Of a stretch of 64,000 bases of DNA, positions 49,850 to 63,152 are shown piece after piece. The stretch lies in NCBI GenBank assembly GCA_031769625.1, contig JAUIMM010000890.1:836001-900000 (forward strand), read 5' to 3'. Each line of letters begins with the position of its first letter. Within the stretch, counting starts at the first letter, position 1. The notes under the pieces are model-generated. The model was given only the letters and a program-made list of their open reading frames with translations. It was not told where the DNA came from and ran no database searches. This DNA is from Taudactylus pleione. Its lineage: Eukaryota > Chordata > Amphibia > Anura > Myobatrachidae. Made by a program: the position numbers and the translations under genes.

Positions 49850-52440
49850 AGGCGACAGTGGCAATCCCTATGGGAGGTGGCAGTGGGAATCCCTAAGCGG
49901 GGCTGTGCTTACACTGTATGGATATGAGGAGGCAGCAGTGGGTGTCCCTATGCTGGGCTGTGATTACACTGTACGGATATGAAGAGGCAGCAGTGGGCGT
50001 CCCTATGCTGGGCTGTACTTACACTGTACGGATATGAGGAGGCAGCAGTGGGTGTCCCTATGCTGGGCTGTGCTTACACTGTACAGATATGAGGAGGTAG
50101 CAGTGGGCGTCCCTATGCTGGGCTGTACGTACACTGTACGGATATGAGGAGGCAGCAGTGGGTGTCCCTATGTTGGGCTGTGCTTACACTGTACGGATAT
50201 GAGGAGGCAGCAGTGGGCGTCCCTATGTTGGGCTGTGCTTACACTGTATGGATATGAGAATGCAGCAGTAGGTGTCCCTATGCTTGGCTGTGCTTACACT
50301 GTATGGATATGAGAAGGCAGCAGTAGGTGTCCCTATGCTGGGGTGTGCTTACACTGTATGGATATGAGAAGGCAGCAGTAGGTGTCCCTATGCTGGGCTG
50401 TGCTTACACTGTACAGATATGAGGAGGCAGCAGTGGGCGTCCCTATGCTGTGCTGTGCTTACACTGTACAGATATGAGGAGGCAGCAGTAGGAGTCCCTA
50501 TGCTGGGCTGTGATTACACTGTATGGATATGAGGAGGCAGCAGTGGGCGTCCCTATACTGGGCTGTGATTACACTGTACGGATATGAGAAGGCAGCAGTG
50601 GGTGTCCCTATGCTGGGCTGTGCTTACACTGTACAGATATGAGGAGGCAGCAGTGGGTGTCCCTATACTGGGCTGTGATTACACTGTACAGATATGAGGA
50701 GGCAGCAGTGGGTGTCCCTATGCTGGGCTGTGATTACACTGTACGGATATGAGAAGGCAGCAGAAGGTGTCCCTATGCAGGGCTGTGATTACACTGTACG
50801 GATATGAGAAGGCAGCAGTGGGTGTCCCTATGCTGGGCTGTGATTACACTGTATGGATATGAGGAGGCAGCAGTAGGTGTCCCTTTGCTGGGCTGTGCTT
50901 ACACTGTACGGATATGAGGAGGCAGCAGTGGGCGTCCCTATGCTGGGCTGTGCTTTCACTGTATGGCTATGAGGAGGTAGCAGTGGGTGTCCCTATGCTG
51001 GGCTGTGCATTGCGCTGTACGGATATGAGGAGGCAGTAGTGGGCGTCCCTATGCTGGGCTGTGATTACACTGTACGATTATGAGGAGGCAGCAGTGGGAA
51101 TCCCTATGCTGGGCTGTGCTTACACTATATGGATATGAGGAGGTAGCAGTGGGCGTCCCTATGCTGGGCTGTGATTACACCGTTCGGATATGAGAAGACA
51201 GGAGAGGGCGTCCCTATGTTGGGCTGTGCTTACACTGTATGGATATGAGAATGCAGCAGTAGGTGTCCCTATGCTTGGCTGTGCTTACACTGTATGGATA
51301 TGAGAAGGCAGCAGTAGGTGTCCCTATGCTGGGCTGTGCTTACACTGTATGGATATGAGGAGGCAGCAGTAGGTGTCCCTATGCTGGGCTGTGCTTACAC
51401 TGTACAGATATGAGGAGGCAGCAGTGGGCGTCCCTATGCTGTGCTGTGCTTACACTATATAGATATGAGGAGGCAGCAGTGGGCGTCCCTATGCTGGGCT
51501 GTGATTACACTGTACAGATATGAGGAGGCAGCAGTAGGTGTCCCTATGCTGGGCTGTGATTACACTGTACGGAAATGAGAAGGCAGCAGTGGGTGTCCCT
51601 ATGCTGCGCTGTACTTACACTGTATGTATATGAGAAGGCAGCAGTGGGCGTCCCTATGCTGGGCTGTAATTACACTGTTTGGATATGAGGAGGCAGCAGT
51701 GGGCGTCCCTATACTGGGCTGTGCCTACACTGTACAGATATGAGGAGGCAGCAGTGGGCGTCCCTATACTGGGCTGTGCCTACACTGTACAGATATGAGG
51801 AGGCAGCAGTGGGCGTCCCTATACTGAGCTGTGATTACACTGTACGGATATGAGAAGGCAGCAGTTGGTGTCCCTATGCTGGGCTGTGATTACACTGTAC
51901 GGATATGAGAAGGCAGCAATTGGTGTCCCTATGCTGGGCTGTGATTACACTGTACGGATATGAGAAGGCAGCAGTTGGTGTCCCTATGCTGGGCTGTGAT
52001 TACACTGTACGGATATGAGAAGGCAGCAGTGGGCGTCCCTATGCTGGGCTGTGCTTACACTGTACAGATATGAGGAGGCAGCAGTGGGTGTCCCTATGCT
52101 GGGCTGTGATTACACTGTACGGATATGAGAAGGCAGCAATTGGTGTCCCTATGCTGGGCTGTGATTACACTGTACGGATATGAGAAGGCAGCAGTTGGTG
52201 TCCCTATGCTGGGCTGTGATTACACTGTACGGATATGAGAAGGCAGCAGTGGGCGTCCCTATGCTGGGCTGTGCTTACACTGTACAGATATGAGGAGGCA
52301 GCAGTGGGTGTCCCTATGCTGGGCTGTGATTACACTGTACAGATATGAGGAGGCAGCAGTGGGCGTCCCTATGCTGGGCTGTGCTTACACTGTACAGATA
52401 TGAGAAGGCAGCAGTGGGTGTCCCTATGCTGGGCTGTGAT
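49850..52440. repeat. Large higher-order repeat of 9-10 kb, partial copy C
   Basis: Begins with a type I short unit at 49850 whose following monomer carries CCCTAAGCGGGG. The next expected type I site, near 51118, keeps its CGATTATGAGG and GGGAATCCC lead-in but has lost the short unit and about a kilobase after it. From about 51180 the order again matches copy B near 42.5 kb, including ATTACACTGTTTGG near 51675. It then runs into repeated GTTGGTG monomers and ends near 52440. Confidence 0.75.
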
Positions 52441-54159
52441 TACACTGTGTGGATATGAGGAGGCAGCAGTTTGCGTCCCTATGCTGGGCTGTGATTACAC
52501 TGAACAGATATGAGGAGGCAGCAGTGGGTGTAACTATGCTGGGCTGTGCTTACACTGTATGGATATGAGGAGGCAGCAGTCGGTGTCCCTATGCTGGGCT
52601 GTGCTTACACTGTGTGGATATGAGAAGGCAGCAGTTGGTGTCCCTATGCTGGGCTGTGATTACACTGTACAGATATGAGGAGGCAGCAGTGGGGGTCCCT
52701 ATGCTGGGCTGTGCTTACACTGTACTGATATGAGAAGGCAGCAGTGGGCGTCCCTATGCTGGGCTGTGCTTACACTGTACAGATATGAGAAGGCAGCAGT
52801 GGGTGTCCCTATGCTGGGCTGTGCTTACACTGTACTGATATGAGAAGGCAGCAGTGGGTGTCCCTATGCTGGGCTGTGCTTACACTGTACAGATATGAGA
52901 TGGCAGCAGTGGGTGTCCCTATGCTGGGCTGTGCTTACACTGTACAGATATGAGGAGGCAGCAGTGGTGTCCCTATGCTGGGCTGTGATTACACTGTACG
53001 GATATGAGAAGGCAGCAGTGGGTGTCCCTATGCTCGGCTGTGATTACACTGTACGGATATGAGAAGGCAGCAGTGGGTGTCCCTATGCTGCGCTGTGCTT
53101 ACACTGTACGGATATGAGGAGGCAGCAGTGGGCGTCCCTATGCTGGGCTGTGCTTACACTGTACAGATAAGAGAAGGCAGCAGTGGGTGTCCCTATGCTG
53201 CGCTGTGCTTACACTGTAAGGATATGAGGAGGCAGCAGTAGGCGTCCCTATGCTGGGCTGTGCTTACACTGTACGGATATGAGAAGGCAGCAGTGGGCGT
53301 CCCTATGCTGGGCTGTGATTACACTGTACAGATATGAGAAGACAGCAGTGGGTGTCCCTATGCTGAGCTGTGCTTACACTGTACGGATATGAGGAGGCGA
53401 CAGTGGCAATCCCTATGGGAGGTGGCAGTGGGAATCCCTATGCTGGGCTGTGCTTACACTGTACAGATATGAGGAGGCAGCAGTGGGTGTCCCTATGCTG
53501 GGCTGTGCTTACACTGTATAGATATGAGAAGGCAGCAGTAGGTGTCCCTATGCTGGGCTGTGATTACACTGTACGGATATGAGAAGGCAGCAGTAGGTGT
53601 CCCTATGCTGGGCTGTGCTTACACTGTACGTATATGAGGAGGCAGCAGTGGGCGTCCCTATGCTGGGCTGTGATTACACTGTACGGATATGAGAAGTCAG
53701 GAGAGGGCGTCCCTATGCTGGGCTGTGCTTACACTGTACAGATATGAGGAAGCAGCAGTGGGCGTCCCTATGATAGGCTGTGCTTACACTGTACGGATAT
53801 GAGGAGGCAGCAGTGGATGACCCTATGCTGGGCTGTGTTTACACTGTACGGATATGAGGAGGCAGCAGTGGGCATCCCTATGCTGGGCTGTGATTACACT
53901 GTACGGATATGAGAAGGCAGCAGTGGGCGTCCCTATGCTGGGCTGTGCTTACACTGTGCGGATATGAGAAGGCAGCAGTGGGTGTCCCTATGCTGGGCTG
54001 TGATTACACTGTACGGATATGAGGAGGCAGCAGTGGGGGTCCCTATGCTGGGCTGTGCTTACACTGTACTGATATGAGAAGGCAGCAGTGGGTGTCCCTA
54101 TGCTGGGCTGTGCTTACACTGTACGTATATGAGGAGGCAGCAGTGGTTGTCCCTATGCT
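52441..54159. repeat. Displaced copy of the 16.6-18.5 kb tract
   Basis: TGTGTGG tails, CAGTCGGTG, AGTTGGTG (near 52630), CTATGCTGCGCTG monomers near 53090 and 53190, and the short unit at 53395 follow the order seen from about 16640 to 18498. The offset is 35,851 at 16761/52612 and 35,715 at the short units, so about two and a half monomers' worth of change lies between. A private GTGTAACTATG occurs near 52530. No gene is present. Confidence 0.8.
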
Positions 54160-55170
54160 GGGCAGTGTGCTTATGTTGTACGGATATGAGGAGGGAGCAG
54201 TGGGTGTCCCTATGCTGGGCTGTGCTTACGCTTTATGGATATGAGGAGGGAGCAGTGGGCGTCCCTATGCTGGGCTGTGCTTATGTTGTACGGATATGAG
54301 GAGGGAGCAGTGGGTGTCCCTATGCTGGGCTGTGCTTACGCTTTATGGTTTGAGGAGGGAGCAGTGGGCGTCCCTATGCTGGCCTGTGCTTACACTGTAC
54401 GGATATGAGGAGGCAGCAGTGGGCATCACTTTGCTGGGCTGTGTTTACACTGTATGGATATGAGAAGGCAGCAGTGGGCGTCCGTATGCTGGGCTGTGAT
54501 TACACTGTACGGATATGAGGAGGCAGCAGTGGGTGTCCCTATGCTGGGCTGTGCTTACACTGTACAGATATGAGGAGGTAGCAGTGGGCGTTCCTATTCT
54601 GGGCTGTGCTTACACTGTATGGATATGAGAAGGCAGCAGTGGCGTCCCTATGCTGGGCTGTGCTTACACTGTATGGATATCAGGAGGCAGCAGTGGGTGT
54701 CCCTATGCTGGGCTGTGCTTACACTGTATGGATATGAGAAGGCAGTAGTGGGCGTCCCTATGCTGGGCTGTGCTTTCACTGTACGGATATGAGAATGCAG
54801 CAGTGGATGTCCCTATGCTGGGCTCTGCTTACACTGTACGTATATGAGGAGGCAGCAGTGGGCGTCCCTATGCTGAGCTGTGTTTACACTGTATGTATAT
54901 GAGGAGGCAGCAGTGGGCGTCCCTATGCTGGGCTGTAATTACACTCTACGTATATGAGGAGGCAGCAGTGGGCGTCCCTATGCTGGGCTCTGCTTACACT
55001 GTATGGATATGAGGAGGCAGCAGTGGGTGTCCCTATGCTGGGCTGTGCTTATGTTGTACGGATATGAGGAGGCAGCAGTGGGTGTCCCTATGCTGGGCTG
55101 TGCTTATGTTGTACGGATATGAGGAGGCAGCAGTGGGTGTCCCTATGCTGGGCTATGCTTACGCTTTATG
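54160..55170. repeat. Dispersed block T, copy 3
   Basis: Same landmark order as 18499-19455, including the TATGGTTTGAGG tail (54347) shared only with copy 2, GTCCGTATG near 54481 and the TATCAGG tail at 54678. The offset from copy 2 is 35,661 at both the first landmark and the TTTGAGG tail. Confidence 0.85.
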
Positions 55171-56278
55171 GATATGAGGAGGGAGCAGTGGGCGTCCCTA
55201 TGTTGGGCTGTACTTACACTGTACAGATATGAGAAGGCAGCATTGGTGTCCCTATGCTGGGCTGTGATTACACTGTACGGATATGAGAAGGCAGCAGTGG
55301 GTGTCCCTATGCTGGGCTATGATTACACTGTACGGATATGAGAAGGCAGCAGTAGACGTCCCTATGCTGGGCTGTACTTACACTGTACGGATATGAGAAG
55401 GCAGCAGTGGGTGTCCCTATGCTGGGCTGTGCTTACACTGTACAGATATGAGAAGGCAGCAGTGGGTGTCCCTATGCTGGGCTGTGATTACACTGTACGG
55501 ATATGAGGAGGCAGCAGTGAGCGTCCCTATGCTGGGCTGTGCTTACACTATACGGATATGAGATGGCAGCAGTGGGTGTCCCTATGCTGGGCTGTGCTTA
55601 CACTGTACAGATATGAGGAGGCAGCAGTGGGTGTCCCTATGCTGGGCTGTACTTACACTGTACAGATATGAGGAGGCAGCATTGGGTGTCCCTATGCTGG
55701 GCTGTGCTTACACTGTACATATAAGAAAAGGCAGCAGTGGATGTCCCTATGCTGGGCTCTGAATACACTGTACGGATATGAGAAGGCAGCAGTGGGCGTC
55801 CCTATGCTGGGCTGTGATTACACTGTATGGATATGAGGAGGCAGCAGTAGGTATCCCTATGCTGGGCTGTGCTTACACTATACGGATATGAGAAGGCAGC
55901 AGTGGGTGTCCCTATGCTGGGCTGTGCTTACACTGTACAGATATGAGGAGGCAGCAGTGGGTGTCCCTATGCTGGGCTGTACTTACACTGTTCAGATATG
56001 AGGAGGCAGCAGTGGGTGTCCCTATGCTGGGCTGTGATTACACTGTACGGATATGAGGAGGCAGCAGTGGGCGTCCCTATGCTGGGCTGTGCTTACACTG
56101 TATGGCTATGAGGAGGCAGCAGTGGGTGTCTCTATGCTGGGCTGTACTTACACTGTATGGATATAAGGAGTTAGCAGTGGGCGTCCCTATGCTGGGCTGT
56201 GATTACACTGTACAGATATGAGAAGACAGCAGTGGGCGTCCGTATGCTGAGCTGTGCTTACACTGTACGGATATGAGG
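55171..56278. repeat. Lead-in to the terminal higher-order repeat
   Basis: GGGCTATGATT (55314) and AGTGAGCGTCCC (TGAGCG at 55518) recur at 59917 and 60121, both 4,603 bases on. It also holds ATATAAGAAAAGGCAG, GTAGGTATCCC, GTTCAGATATG and AAGGAGTTAGCAG monomers, which recur before each later short unit in whole or in part. No gene is present. Confidence 0.8.
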
Positions 56279-57893
56279 AGGCGACAGTGGCAATCCCTAT
56301 GGGAGGTTACAGTGGGAATCCCTATGCTGGGCTGTGCTTACACTGTAGAGATATGAGGAGGCAGCAGTGGGAGTCCCTATGCTGGGCTGTGCTTACACTG
56401 TACAGATATGAGGAGGCAGGAGTGGGTGTCCCTATGCTGGGCTGTGCTTACACTGTATGGATATGAGGAGGCAGCAGTGGGTGTCCCTATGCTGTGCTGT
56501 GTTTACACTGTATGGATATGAGGAGGCGGAAGTGGGCGTCCCTATGCTGGGCTGTGATTACACTGTATGGATATGTGGAGGCAGCAGTGACGTCCCTATG
56601 CTGGGCTGTGATTACACTGTACGGATATGTGTAGGCAGCAGTGACGTCCCTATGCTGGGCTGTGATTACACTGTACGGATATGAGGAGGTAGCAGTGGCG
56701 TCCCTATGCTGGGCTGTGAATACACTGTACGGATATGAGGAGGCAGCAGTGGGCGTCCCTATGCTGGGCTGTGCTTTCACGGTACAGATATGAGGAGGCA
56801 GCAGTGGGCGTCCCTATGCTGGGCTGTGCTTACACTGTATGGATATGAGAAGGCAGCAGGGGGCGTCCCTATGCTGGGCTGTGATTACACTGTACGGATA
56901 TGAGGAGGCAGCAGTAGGTGTCCCTTTGCTGGGTTGTGATTACACTGTACGGATATGAGGAGGTAGCAGGGGGTGTCCCTATGCTGGGCTGTGCTTACAC
57001 TGTACGGATATGAGGAGGCAGCAGTGGGTGTCCCTATGCTGGGCTGTGCTTACACTGTACGGATATGAGGAGGCAGCAGTGTGCGTCCCTATGTTGGGCT
57101 GTGCTTACACTGTACGGATATGAGAAGGCAGCAGTGGGTCCCTATGTTGGGCTGTGATTACACTGTACAGATATGAGGAGGCAGCAGTGGGCGTCCCTAT
57201 GCTGGGCTGTGCTTACACTGTACAGATATGAGAAGGCAGCAGTGGGCGTCCCTATGTTGGGCTGTGATTACACTGTACAGATATGAGAAGGCAGCAGTGG
57301 GTGTCCCTATGCTGGGCTGTGCTTACACTGTACGGATATGAGGAGGCAGCAGTGGGTGTCCCTATGCTGGGCTGTGCTTACACTGTACGGATATGAGGAG
57401 GCAGCAGTGGACGTCCCTATGCTGGGCTGTGATTACACTGTATGGATATGAGGAGGCAGCAGTAGGTATCCCTATGCTGGGCTGTGCTTACACTATACGG
57501 ATATGAGAAGGCAGCAGTGGGTGTCCCTATGCTGGGCTGTGCTTACACTGTACAGATATGAGGAGGCAGCAGTGGGTGTCCCTATGCTGGGCTGTACTTA
57601 CACTGTTCAGATATGAGGAGGCAGCAGTGGGCGTCCCTATGCTGGGCTGTGATTACACTGTACGGATATGAGGAGGCAGCAGTGGGCGTCCCTATGCTGG
57701 GCTGTGCTTACACTGTATGGCTATGAGGAGGCAGCAGTGGGTGTCTCTATGCTGGGCTGTACTTACACTGTATGGATATAAGGAGTTAGCAGTGGGCGTC
57801 CCTATGCTGGGCTGTGATTACACTGTACAGATATGAGAAGACAGCAGTGGGCGTCCGTATGCTGAGCTGTGCTTACACTGTACGGATATGAGG
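56279..57893. repeat. Terminal higher-order repeat, unit 1 (1,615 bp)
   Basis: Runs from the short unit at 56279 to that at 57894. After the short unit come GTAGAGATATG, a GCAGGAGTGGG monomer, CTATGCTGTGCTGTGTTTAC and AGGCGGAAGTGGG. Then come 54-bp units headed GGCAGCAGTGACGTCCC with ATATGTGGAGG and ATATGTGTAGG tails. The 54-bp units hold phase on both strands, which alone creates a 97-codon reverse open frame. Confidence 0.85.
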
Positions 57894-60771
57894 AGGCGAC
57901 AGTGGCAATCCCTATGGGAGGTGGCAGTGGGAATCCCTATGCTGGGCTGTGCTTACACTGTAGAGATATGAGGAGGCAGCAGTGGGAGTCCCTATGCTGG
58001 GCTGTGCTTACACTTTACAGATATGAGGAGGCAGGAGTGGGTGTCCCTATGCTGGGCTGTGCTTACACTGTATGGATATGAGGAGGCAGCAGTGGGTGTC
58101 CCTATGCTGTGCTGTGTTTACACTGTATGGATATGAGGAGGCGGAAGTGGGAGTCCCTATGCTGGGCTGTGATTACACTGTACGGATATGTGGAGGCAGC
58201 AGTGACGTCCCTATGCTGGGCTGTGATTACACTCTACGGATATGTGTAGGCAGCAGTGACGTCCCTATGCTGGGCTGTGATTACACTGTACGGATATGAG
58301 GAGGTAGCAGTGGCGTCCCTATGCTGGGCTGTGAATACACTGTACGGATATGAGGAGGCAGCAGTGGGCGTCCCTATGCTGGGCTGTGCTTACACTGTAC
58401 AGATATGAGGAGGCAGCAGTGGGCGTCCCTATGCTGGGCTGTGCTTACACTGTATGGATATGAGAAGGCAGCAGGGGGCGTCCCTATGCTGGGCTGTGAT
58501 TACACTGTACGGATATGAGGAGGCAGCAGTAGGTGTCCCTTTGCTGGGCTGTGATTACACTGTACGGATATGAGGAGGCAGCAGGGGGTGTCCCTATGCT
58601 GGGCTGTGCTTACACTGTACGGATATGAGGAGGCAGCAGTGGGTGTCCCTATGCTGGGCTGTGCTTACACTGTACGGATATGAGGAGGCAGCAGTGTGCG
58701 TCCCTATGTTGGGCTGTGCTTACACTGTACGGATATGAGAAGGCAGCAGTGGGTCCTTATGTTGGGCTGTGATTACACTGTACAGATATGAGGAGGCAGC
58801 AGTGGGCGTCCCTATGCTGGGCTGTGCTTACACTGTACAGATATGAGAAGGCAGCAGTGGGCGTCCCTATGTTGGGCTGTGATTACACTGTACAGATATG
58901 AGAAGGCAGCAGTGGGTGTCCCTATGCTGGGCTGTGCTTACACTGTACGGATATGAGGAGGCAGCAGTGGACGTCCCTATGCTGGGCTGTACTTACACTG
59001 TACGGATATGAGAAGGCAGCAGTGGGCGTCCCTATGCTGGGCTGTGCTTACACTGTACGTATATGAGAAGGCAGCAGTGGGCGTCCCTATGCTGGGCTGT
59101 GCTTACACTGTACAGATATGAGGAGGCAGCAGTGGCGTCCCTATGCTGGGCTGTGATTACACTGTATGGATATGAGGAGGCAGCAGTGGGCGTCCCTATG
59201 CTATGCTGTGATTACACTGTACGGATATGAGGAGGCAGCAGTGGGTGTCCCTATGCTGGGCTGTGCTTACACTGTACAGATATGAGGAGGCAGCAGTGGC
59301 GTCCCTATGCTGGGCTGTGATTACACTGTACAGATATGAGGAGGCAGCAGTGGGTGTCCCTATGCTGGGCTGTGATTACACTGTACAGATATGAGAAGGC
59401 AGCAGTGGGCGTCCCTATGCTGGGCTGTGATTACACTGTACGGATATGAGAAGGTAGCAGTGGGTGTCCCTATGTTGGGCTGTGATTACACTGTACAGAT
59501 ATGAGAAGGCAGCAGTGGGCGTCCCTATGCTGGGCCGTACTTACACTGTACAGATATGAGAAGGCAGCAGTGCACGTCCCTATGCTGGGCTGTGCTTACA
59601 CTGTACAGATATGAGGAGGCAGCAGTTGGTATCCCTATGCTGGGCTGTGCTTACACTGTACAGATATGAGAAGGCAGCAGTGGGCGTCCCTATGCTGGGC
59701 TGTGATTACACTGTACGGATATGAGAAGGTAGCAGTGGGTGTCCCTATGTTGGGCTGTGATTACACTGTACAGATATGAGAAGGCAGCAGTGGGCGTCCC
59801 TATGCTGGGTTGTGATTACACTGTACAGATATGAGAAGGCAGCAGTGGGCGTCCCTATGCTGGGCTGTGATTACACTGTACGGATATGAGAAGGCAGCAG
59901 TGGGTGTCCCTATGCTGGGCTATGATTACACTGTACGGATATGAGAAGGCAGCAGTAGATGTCCCTATGCTGGGCTGTACTTACACTGTACGGATATGAG
60001 AAGGCAGCAGTGGGTGTCCCTATGCTGGGCTGTGCTTACACTGTACAGATATGAGAAGGCAGCAGTGGGTGTCCCTATGCTGGGCTGTGATTACACTGTA
60101 CGGATATGAGGAGGCAGCAGTGAGCGTCCCTATGCTGGGCTGTGCTTACACTATACGGATATGAGATGGCAGCAGTGGGTGTCCCTATGCTGGGCTGTGC
60201 TTACACTGTACAGATATGAGGAGGCAGCAGTGGGTGTCCCTATGCTGGGCTGTACTTACACTGTACAGATATGAGGAGGCAGCAGTGGGTGTCCCTATGC
60301 TGGGCTGTGCTTACACTGTACATATAAGAAAAGGCAGCAGTGGATGTCCCTATGCTGGGCTCTGCTTACACTGTACGGATATGAGAAGGCAGCAGTGGGC
60401 GTCCCTATGCTGGGCTGTGATTACACTGTATGGATATGAGGAGGCAGCAGTAGGTATCCCTATGCTGGGCTGTGCTTACACTATACGGATATGAGAAGGC
60501 AGCAGTGGGTGTCCCTATGCTGGGCTGTGCTTACACTGTACAGATATGAGGAGGAAGCAGTGGGTGTCCCTATGCTGGGCTGTACTTACACTGTTCAGAT
60601 ATGAGGAGGCAGCAGTGGGTGTCTCTATGCTGGGCTGTACTTACACTGTATGGATATAAGGAGTTAGCAGTGGGCGTCCCTATGCTGGGCTGTGATTACA
60701 CTGTACAGATATGAGAAGACACCAGTGGGCGTCCGTATGCTGAGCTGTGCTTACACTGTACGGATATGAGG
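57894..60771. repeat. Terminal higher-order repeat, unit 2 (2,878 bp)
   Basis: Repeats unit 1 in order, with an added tract at about 59.0-60.0 kb. That tract includes CTATGCTATGCTGTG near 59199, otherwise found in the 2,109-bp HOR and near 62130. Visible differences from unit 1 include GTGGGAGTCCC near 58147. Confidence 0.8.
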
Positions 60772-63152
60772 AGGCGACAGTGGCAATCCCTATGGGAGGT
60801 GGCAGTGGGAATCCCTATGCTGGGCTGTGCTTACACTGTAGAGATATGAGGAGGCAGCAGTGGGAGTCCTTATGCTGGGCTGTGCTTACACTGTACAGAT
60901 ATGAGGAGGCAGGAGTGGGTGTCCCTATGCTGGGCTGTGCTTACACTGTATGGATATGAGGAGGCAGCAGTGGGTGTCCCTATGCTGTGCTGTGTTTACA
61001 CTGTATGGATATGAGGAGGCGGAAGTGGGCGTCCCTATGCTGGGCTGTGATTACACTGTACGGATATGTGGAGGCAGCAGTGACGTCCCTATGCTGGCTG
61101 TGATTACACTGTACGGATATGTGTAGGCAGCAGTGACGTCCCTATGCTGGGCTGTGATTACACTGTACGGATATGAGGAGGTAGCAGTGGCGTCCCTATG
61201 ATGGGCTGTGAATACACTGTACGGATATGAGGAGGCAGCAGTGGGCGTCCCTATGCTGGGCTGTGCTTACACTGTACAGATATGAGGAGGCAGCAGTGGG
61301 CGTCCCTATGCTGGGCTGTGCTTACACTGTATGGATATGAGAAGGCATCAGGGGGCGTCCCTATGCTGGGCTGTGATTACACTGTACGGATATGAGGAGG
61401 CAGCAGTAGGTGTCCCTTTGCTGGGCTTGATTACACTGTACGGATATGAGGAGGTAGCAGGGGGTGTCCCTATGCTGGGCTGTGCTTACACTGTACGGAT
61501 ATGAGGAGGCAGCAGTGGGTGTCCGTATGCTGGGCTGTGCTTACACTGTACGGATATGAGGAGGCAGCAGTGTGCGTCCCTATGTTGGGCTGTGCTTACA
61601 CTGTACGGATATGAGAAGGCAGCAGTGGGTCCCTATGTTGGGCTGTGATTACACTGTACAGATATGAGGAGGCAGCAGTGGGCGTCCCTATGCTGGGCTG
61701 TGCTTACACTGTACAGATATGAGAAGGCAGCAGTGGGCGTCACTATGTTGGGCTGTGATTACACTGTACAGATATGAGAAGGCAGCAGTGGGTGTCCCTA
61801 TGCTGGACTGTGCTTACACTGTACGGATATGAGGAGGCAGCAGTGGGTGTCCCTATGCTGGGCTGTGCTTACACTGTACGGATATGAGGAGGCAGCAGTG
61901 GACGTCCCTATGCTGGGCTGTACTTACACTGTACGGATATGAGAAGGCAGCAGTGGTCGTCCCTATGCTTGGCTGTGCTTACACTGTACGTATATGAGAA
62001 GGCAGCAGTGGGCGTCCCTATGCTGGGCTGTGCTTACACTGTACAGATATGAGGAGGCAGCAGTGGCGTCCCTATGCTGGGCTGTGATTACACTGTATGG
62101 ATATGAGGAGGCAGCAGTGGGCGTCCCTATGCTATGCTGTGATTACACTGTACGGATATGAGGAGGCAGCAGTGGGTGTCCCTATGCTGGTCTGTGCTTA
62201 CACTGTACAGATATGAGGAGGCAGCAGTGGCATCCCTATGCTGGGCTGTGATTACACTGTACAGATATGAGGAGGCAGCAGTGGGCGTCCCTATGCTGGG
62301 CTGTGATTACACTGTACAGATATGAGGAGGCAGCAGTGGGCGTCCCTATGCTGGGCTGTGGTTACACTGTGTGGATATGAGGAGGCAGCAGTGGGCGTCC
62401 CTATGCTGGGCTGTGATTACACTGTACAGATATGAGGAGGCAGCAGTGGGCGTCCCTATGCTGGGCTGTGCTTACACTGTACAGATATGAGGAGGCAGCA
62501 GTGGGTGTCCCTATGCTGGGCTGTACTTACACTGTACAGATATGAGGAGGCAGCAGTGGGTGTCCCTATGCTGGGCTGTGCTTACACTGTACATATAAGA
62601 AAAGGCAGCAGTGGATGTCCCTATGCTGGGCTCTGCTTACACTGTACGGATATGAGAAGGCAGCAGTGGGCGTCCCTATGCTGGGCTGTGATTACACTGT
62701 ATGGATATGAGGAGGCAGCAGTAGGTATCCCTATGCTGGGCTGTGCTTACACTATACGGATATGAGAAGGCAGCAGTGGGTGTCCCTATGCTGGGCTGTG
62801 CTTACACTGTACAGATATGAGGAGGCAGCAGTGGGTGTCCCTATGCTGGGCTGTACTTACACTGTTCAGATATGAGGAGGCAGCAGTGGGCGTCCCTATG
62901 CTGGGCTGTGATTACACTGTACGGATATGAGGAGGCAGCAGTGGGCGTCCCTATGCTGGGCTGTGCTTACACTGTATGGCTATGAGGAGGCAGCAGTGGG
63001 TGTCTCTATGCTGGGCTGTACTTACACTGTATGGATATAAGGAGTTAGCAGTGGGCGTCCCTATGCTGGGCTGTGATTACACTGTACAGATATGAGAAGA
63101 CAGCAGTGGGCGTCCGTATGCTGAGCTGTGCTTACACTGTACGGATATGAGG
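60772..63152. repeat. Terminal higher-order repeat, unit 3 (2,381 bp)
   Basis: Same order again. GGAGTCCTTATG after the short unit is shared with unit 4 but not with units 1 and 2. The monomers at 60216-60494 recur unchanged at 62487-62765, 2,271 bases on; the short units are 2,381 apart, so two monomers differ between. Private changes include CTATGCTGGCTG near 61089. Confidence 0.8.

Noticed and set aside
56487..56780. 97-codon reverse-strand open frame
   Set aside because: It arises from consecutive 54-bp units that keep phase. Standard monomers carry two stop triplets on this strand. Nothing suggests expression.
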